A stretch of 64,000 nucleotides of DNA, taken from assembly GCF_001658025.2 (NCBI RefSeq), contig NZ_CP014007.2, positions 5,270,001-5,334,000 of the forward strand, read 5' to 3'. Shown one piece after another: positions 60,525-64,000 of this stretch. The notes below the pieces were generated by a model. The model was given only the letters and a program-made list of their open reading frames with translations. It was not told the origin of the DNA and did no database searches. Positions within the stretch are counted from its first letter, which is position 1; each line of letters starts with the position of its first letter. Made by a program: the position numbers and the translations under genes. Origin of the DNA: Kosakonia oryzae (GTDB taxonomy: Bacteria > Pseudomonadota > Gammaproteobacteria > Enterobacterales > Enterobacteriaceae).

Positions 60525-61525
60525 GCAAAATATTGACTTCCGATGCCGTGAAAAACGCGCCAGCCACCACAAATTTCCTCCAGCGTCTGCTGTGTTGGGA
60601 AGGTTTTTTGCTGGCCGTGACCCTGGCGGTATTTGTGGCGAATGCCATCGCGTCACCCTACTTCCTCAATATCTGGAACCTCTCTGACGCGACATTCAAC
60701 TTTACCGAAAAAGCGATCATCGTCCTGCCGATGGCGATGCTGATCATCGCCCGCGAGATCGATTTATCTGTCGCCGCCAACATGGCGCTTAGCTCCACGG
60801 TAATGGGGTTTTGCGCGCAGGCAGGAATGGATACGCCGCTGCTGGTCGCAGTGGGCCTTGGCGTCGGGCTGCTGTGCGGATTGTTCAACGGCATTCTCGT
60901 CACCCGATTCAACCTGTCATCGATTGTGATCACCATCGGCACCATGAGTCTCTATCGCGGCATCACTTACATCCTGCTTGGCGATCAGGCACTGAACCGC
61001 TGGCCGGAGAGCTTCGCGTGGTTTGGCCAGGGCTATGTCTGGGGCGCACTGTCGTTTGAGTTTGCCCTGTTTATCGTGCTGGCCGCTGTGTTTGCGTTCC
61101 TGCTCCACAAAACCAACTTTGGCCGCCGCACCTACGCGATAGGCAACAACCCGACCGGTGCGTGGTATTCCGGCATCAATGTGAAGCGTCACAACCTGAT
61201 CCTCTTTGCCCTGGTCGGATTGATGGCGGGGCTGGCGTCGGTACTGCTGACATCACGCCTTGGCAGTACGCGTCCGACGCTGGCGCTCGGCTGGGAGCTT
61301 TCCGTGGTGACGATGGCGGTATTAGGCGGCGTCAATATTCTCGGCGGCTCCGGCAGCATGGTCGGCGTCATCATTGCTGCCTTCCTGATGGGGCTGGTGA
61401 CCTTCGGCCTGAGCCTGCTCAACGTACCGGGCATTGTGATGTCGATTATTGTCGGCGCGATGCTGATTGTGGTGATTTCGCTGCCGATCATTACCCGCCG
61501 CGTGATGCAGCGCAGGCGTATGTAA
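60521..61525 (+). CDS. Rhamnose ABC transporter, permease 2
   Basis: A 334-residue paralogue of the preceding permease (REIDLSVAANMALSSTVMGF; IGTMSLYRGITYILLGDQAL; GNNPTGAWYSGINVKRHNLI). Corresponds to rhizobial RhaQ. The two form the heterodimeric channel. A half REP-like GCCGGATGGCGGC follows the stop (about 61540-61552). Confidence 0.9.
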   Translation: MSKILTSDAVKNAPATTNFLQRLLCWEGFLLAVTLAVFVANAIASPYFLNIWNLSDATFNFTEKAIIVLPMAMLIIAREIDLSVAANMALSSTVMGFCAQAGMDTPLLVAVGLGVGLLCGLFNGILVTRFNLSSIVITIGTMSLYRGITYILLGDQALNRWPESFAWFGQGYVWGALSFEFALFIVLAAVFAFLLHKTNFGRRTYAIGNNPTGAWYSGINVKRHNLILFALVGLMAGLASVLLTSRLGSTRPTLALGWELSVVTMAVLGGVNILGGSGSMVGVIIAAFLMGLVTFGLSLLNVPGIVMSIIVGAMLIVVISLPIITRRVMQRRRM

Positions 61526-61659
61526 ACCGGCGTTGATTGCCGGATGGCGGCTGACAAAACCGCGCCGCAGATAAATGCAGCGCCAGCGGACAAAAGAATT
61601 CCCCCGGCGACATGGAGTATTGCCGCCGGAAAAATCACAGCAAATTAAGGAGAGTCACG

Positions 61660-62808
61660 ATGAGCTTTATGTTAGCCCTACCTAAAATCAGCCTGCATGG
61701 CGCAGGCGCAATCGGCGATATGGTCAATCTGGTGGCGAACAAACAGTGGGGTAAAGCGCTGATTGTCACCGATGGGCAACTGGTAAAACTGGGCCTGCTG
61801 GACAGTCTGTTTGCTGCGCTGAAAGCGCATAACATGGCGTATCACCTGTTTGATGACGTGTTCCCGAACCCGACGGAAGAACTGGTGCAAAAAGGGTATG
61901 CCGCATACCAGAATGCCGCCTGTGATTACATCATTGCCTTCGGCGGCGGCAGCCCGATCGACACCGCCAAAGCGGTGAAAATCCTTACCGCCAACCCGGG
62001 GCCGTCCACTGCGTATTCTGGCGTCGGCAAAGTGAAAAACCCCGGCGTGCCGCTGGTGGCGATCAATACCACAGCCGGAACCGCAGCGGAAATGACCAGT
62101 AATGCCGTGATCATCGACTCAGCGCGACAGGTCAAAGAGGTGATTATCGACCCCAACATTATCCCGGATATCGCCGTTGATGATGCCAGCGTGATGCTGG
62201 AAATCCCCGCATCGGTAACAGCCGCCACCGGCATGGATGCGCTGACGCACGCGGTAGAAGCCTATGTTTCTGTCGGCGCGCATCCGTTAACCGACGCCAA
62301 CGCGCTGGAAGCGATTCGCCTGATCAATCTGTGGCTGCCGAAAGCGGTGGATGACGGGCATAACCTCGAAGCGCGTGAGCAGATGGCTTATGGCCAGTAT
62401 CTTGCCGGGATGGCGTTTAACAGCGCCGGTCTTGGCCTGGTGCATGCGCTGGCGCATCAACCGGGCGCAACGCACAACCTGCCGCACGGCGTATGCAATG
62501 CCATCCTGCTGCCGATCATCGAAAACTTTAATCGCCCGAATGCTGTTACCCGTTTCGCCCGCGTTGCGCAGGCAATGGGCGTCGATACCAAAGGGATGAG
62601 CGATGAAGCCGCCAGTATGGAGGCGATCAACGCCATTCGCGCGCTCAGTACGCGCGTGGGCATTCCTTCCGGTTTCAGCAAACTGGGCGTGACCAAAGCG
62701 GATATCGAAGGCTGGCTGGACAAAGCGCTGGCCGATCCGTGCGCGCCGTGCAACCCGCGAACCGCCAGCCGCGATGAAGTCCGCGAGCTGTATCTGGAGG
62801 CGTTATGA
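61660..62808 (+). CDS. fucO: Lactaldehyde reductase (1,2-propanediol oxidoreductase)
   Basis: A 382-residue iron-dependent alcohol dehydrogenase that reduces L-lactaldehyde to L-1,2-propanediol, regenerating NAD+ in anaerobic rhamnose breakdown. NAD site [17 protein letters not shown]; metal ligands in [13 protein letters not shown] (Asp, His) and [20 protein letters not shown] (two His). TAAGGAG before ATG 61660. In E. coli fucO lies in the fucose locus; here it is inside the rhamnose cluster. Overlaps rhaM by ATGA. Confidence 0.93.
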   Translation: MSFMLALPKISLHGAGAIGDMVNLVANKQWGKALIVTDGQLVKLGLLDSLFAALKAHNMAYHLFDDVFPNPTEELVQKGYAAYQNAACDYIIAFGGGSPIDTAKAVKILTANPGPSTAYSGVGKVKNPGVPLVAINTTAGTAAEMTSNAVIIDSARQVKEVIIDPNIIPDIAVDDASVMLEIPASVTAATGMDALTHAVEAYVSVGAHPLTDANALEAIRLINLWLPKAVDDGHNLEAREQMAYGQYLAGMAFNSAGLGLVHALAHQPGATHNLPHGVCNAILLPIIENFNRPNAVTRFARVAQAMGVDTKGMSDEAASMEAINAIRALSTRVGIPSGFSKLGVTKADIEGWLDKALADPCAPCNPRTASRDEVRELYLEAL

Positions 62809-63119
62809 TCCGTAAAGCCTTTGTGATGCAGGTCAATCCTGAGGCCCATGAAGAGTATGAACGTCGCCATAATCCCATCTGGCCGGAGCTGGAAGCGGCG
62901 CTGAAAGAGGGTGGCGCGCACCATTACGCCATTTATCTCGATAAAGCGCGTAACCTGCTGTTTGCCACGGTGGAAATTGAGTCTGAAGAGCGCTGGAACG
63001 CGGTCGCCCGCACCGAAGTTTGCCAGCGCTGGTGGAAATATATGCGCGACGTGATGCCCGCCAACCCGGATAACAGCCCGGTCAGCGCGGAGCTGAAAGA
63101 AGTGTTTTACCTGGCCTGA
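62805..63119 (+). CDS. rhaM: L-rhamnose mutarotase
   Basis: A 104-residue enzyme that interconverts the anomers of L-rhamnose. Active-site residues Y18 and H22 ([16 protein letters not shown]) and the [10 protein letters not shown] segment match E. coli RhaM (YiiL), same length. Last gene of the rhamnose cluster, translationally coupled to fucO. Confidence 0.96.
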   Translation: MIRKAFVMQVNPEAHEEYERRHNPIWPELEAALKEGGAHHYAIYLDKARNLLFATVEIESEERWNAVARTEVCQRWWKYMRDVMPANPDNSPVSAELKEVFYLA

Positions 63120-63158
63120 CGTGATCCATCCCCTTCATAAACGAAGGGGATGGCAAGA

Positions 63159-63707
63159 TTAATTCTGTTCCGCCACTAAAATCGCCTGCGTATCCGGTTC
63201 CAACGCTTTAAAAATATGTTCCTGATCCGCCGGATAGCAGATGTAATCCCCTTCCCCTAACTCTTCCGGCGCTTCCGTTAACCCCACCAGCGCACGCCCC
63301 TGCGTCACAATAATATGCTCGACAGAACCCTGCGGATGAGGATGTGAAATACGATCGGCGCCCGGTTGCGTCAGCAGCAGGTAGATATCGCGTCGTGCAC
63401 CTGGCGGGCAGGCAGCCAGTAAAATCGCCTGATAGTTCGCCTGTTCAGCAATCACTTTGGTGCCTTCGCCGCGGCGAATTACCTGTGTTTTCGGGCTTTG
63501 TGGTTCCAGCAGGCGGGCAAAGGGAATATCCAGCGCCACGCACAGCGCCCACAATGTTTCCAGGCTGGGATTGCCATTCCCGGCTTCCAGTTGTGACAGC
63601 GTGGATTTGGCGATCCCGGCACGGCGGGCAATTTCAGCCAGCGAAAGCCCGGTTCGCTGACGCTCGCGCACCAGACTTTTGGCTATGATGCTAATTGGTT
63701 GTGTCAT
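63159..63707 (-). CDS. XRE-family regulator with C-terminal cupin
   Basis: A 182-residue one-component regulator. N-terminal helix-turn-helix (GLSLAEIARRAGIAKSTLSQ at about 20-39, LEAGNGNPSLETLW) and C-terminal cupin (ISHPHPQGSVEHIIVTQGRA). ATG 63707 is preferred over the frame start at 63719. It is divergent from azlC, so it probably controls amino-acid export and senses a small ligand with the cupin. Ligand unknown. Confidence 0.85.
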   Translation of the reverse strand: MTQPISIIAKSLVRERQRTGLSLAEIARRAGIAKSTLSQLEAGNGNPSLETLWALCVALDIPFARLLEPQSPKTQVIRRGEGTKVIAEQANYQAILLAACPPGARRDIYLLLTQPGADRISHPHPQGSVEHIIVTQGRALVGLTEAPEELGEGDYICYPADQEHIFKALEPDTQAILVAEQN

Positions 63708-63720
63708 ACCCGACCCCAAA

Positions 63721-63738
63721 CGTTCATTTAAACGAACG
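63721..63738. promoter_or_regulatory. Putative operator between the XRE-cupin gene and azlC
   Basis: CGTTCATTTAAACGAACG is an 18-bp palindrome with one mismatched pair. Related CGTTC half-sites follow (AATCGTTC near 63739, ACGTTCGA near 63788). It lies 14 nt before the regulator's start, a natural autoregulatory position. Confidence 0.55.
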
Positions 63739-63810
63739 AATCGTTCTTATTGAAAAACGATCCTGATGTGTTCATTATAATGGATAAACGTTCGATATGG
63801 CTAAAATGAG

Positions 63811-64000
63811 ATGTTTACACAACACTTCGCATCGCTAAAAGGCGATACCATCAAAGCAATATTCCTTGTTTGCCTGGCGGTCGGCGTCGTCGGCGTCTCC
63901 TACGGATCGCTGGCGATGGCTTACGGCTTTCCACTGTGGGTGCCGCTTGCGCTCTCCACGCTGGTACTGGCGGGCGCCAGCGAGTTTATGTTTATCGGGA
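63811..64000 (+). CDS. azlC: AzlC-family amino-acid exporter subunit, N-terminal part
   Basis: The first 63 codons are in the window. MFTQHFASLKGDTIKAIFLV then AVGVVGVSYGSLAMAYGFPL and LALSTLVLAGASEFMFIG match the N-terminus of AzlC/YgaZ, the large subunit of branched-chain amino-acid exporters. Truncated by the window end. Divergent from the XRE-cupin regulator. Confidence 0.85.
   Translation, partial: MFTQHFASLKGDTIKAIFLVCLAVGVVGVSYGSLAMAYGFPLWVPLALSTLVLAGASEFMFIG

Overview
The window is a chromosomal segment of a member of the Enterobacteriaceae, roughly mid-50s percent G+C by eye. Gene order and protein sequences follow the Escherichia coli gldA-met-priA-hslVU-glpFKX-tpiA-pfkA-cpx-sodA-rha segment closely. 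Extra genes relative to E. coli K-12 (a rhamnose ABC transporter with a lactaldehyde reductase, a DapA-family aldolase next to kdgT, an SLC13-type carrier, AzlC with an XRE-cupin regulator) point to an Enterobacter/Kosakonia/Klebsiella-like genome. I cannot name the genus from sequence alone.

Layout. 1-6600: end of fsaB, gldA, then the methionine genes metF, metL, metB and the divergent repressor gene metJ, with MetJ operators before metF and between metB and metJ. 6600-15700: rpmE, priA, cytR, ftsN, hslVU (sigma-32 promoter), menA, rraA, zapB. 15700-20900: glpF-glpK-glpX, fpr, yiiR. 20960-28025: yiiQ, tpiA, an SLC13-family carrier, cdh, sbp, pfkA, fieF. 28025-28853: a small accessory strip with a DUF2188 gene and a gene fragment. 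28854-43302: a defective P2-like prophage bounded by a 42-bp direct repeat. 43261-46043: CpxQ sRNA, cpxP, and divergent cpxRA. 46077-49759: yiiM, a DapA-family aldolase, kdgT, sodA. 50049-63119: the rhamnose regulon (rhaT, rhaR, rhaS, rhaBAD, a four-gene ABC importer, fucO, rhaM). 63159-64000: an XRE-cupin regulator divergent from azlC, which runs off the end.

The most interesting part is the prophage. A single deletion appears to have removed everything from gene R through the N-terminal part of the integrase (lysis, head, replication and immunity genes). The late tail block from S to D plus ogr is left as intact reading frames. Between spike gene V and gene S, on the opposite strand, sits a two-gene cassette: a small HExxH metallopeptidase-like protein and, overlapping it by ATGA, a lipoprotein. 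This looks like a periplasmic toxin-immunity pair beside a contractile tail. A second cargo gene, a GT17-type glycosyltransferase, lies between the sheath and tail-fibre genes. The attachment site is the terminator end of the Cpx-stress sRNA CpxQ, so integration duplicates that sRNA's 3' end.

The host genes form recognisable circuits: MetJ repressing met genes; GlpR and CRP at glpFKX; CpxR controlling cpxP (and so CpxQ) and cpxRA; RhaR/RhaS with CRP controlling rhaT and rhaBAD. The rhamnose segment encodes both a proton symporter and an ABC importer, anomer conversion, catabolism to DHAP and lactaldehyde, and lactaldehyde reduction.
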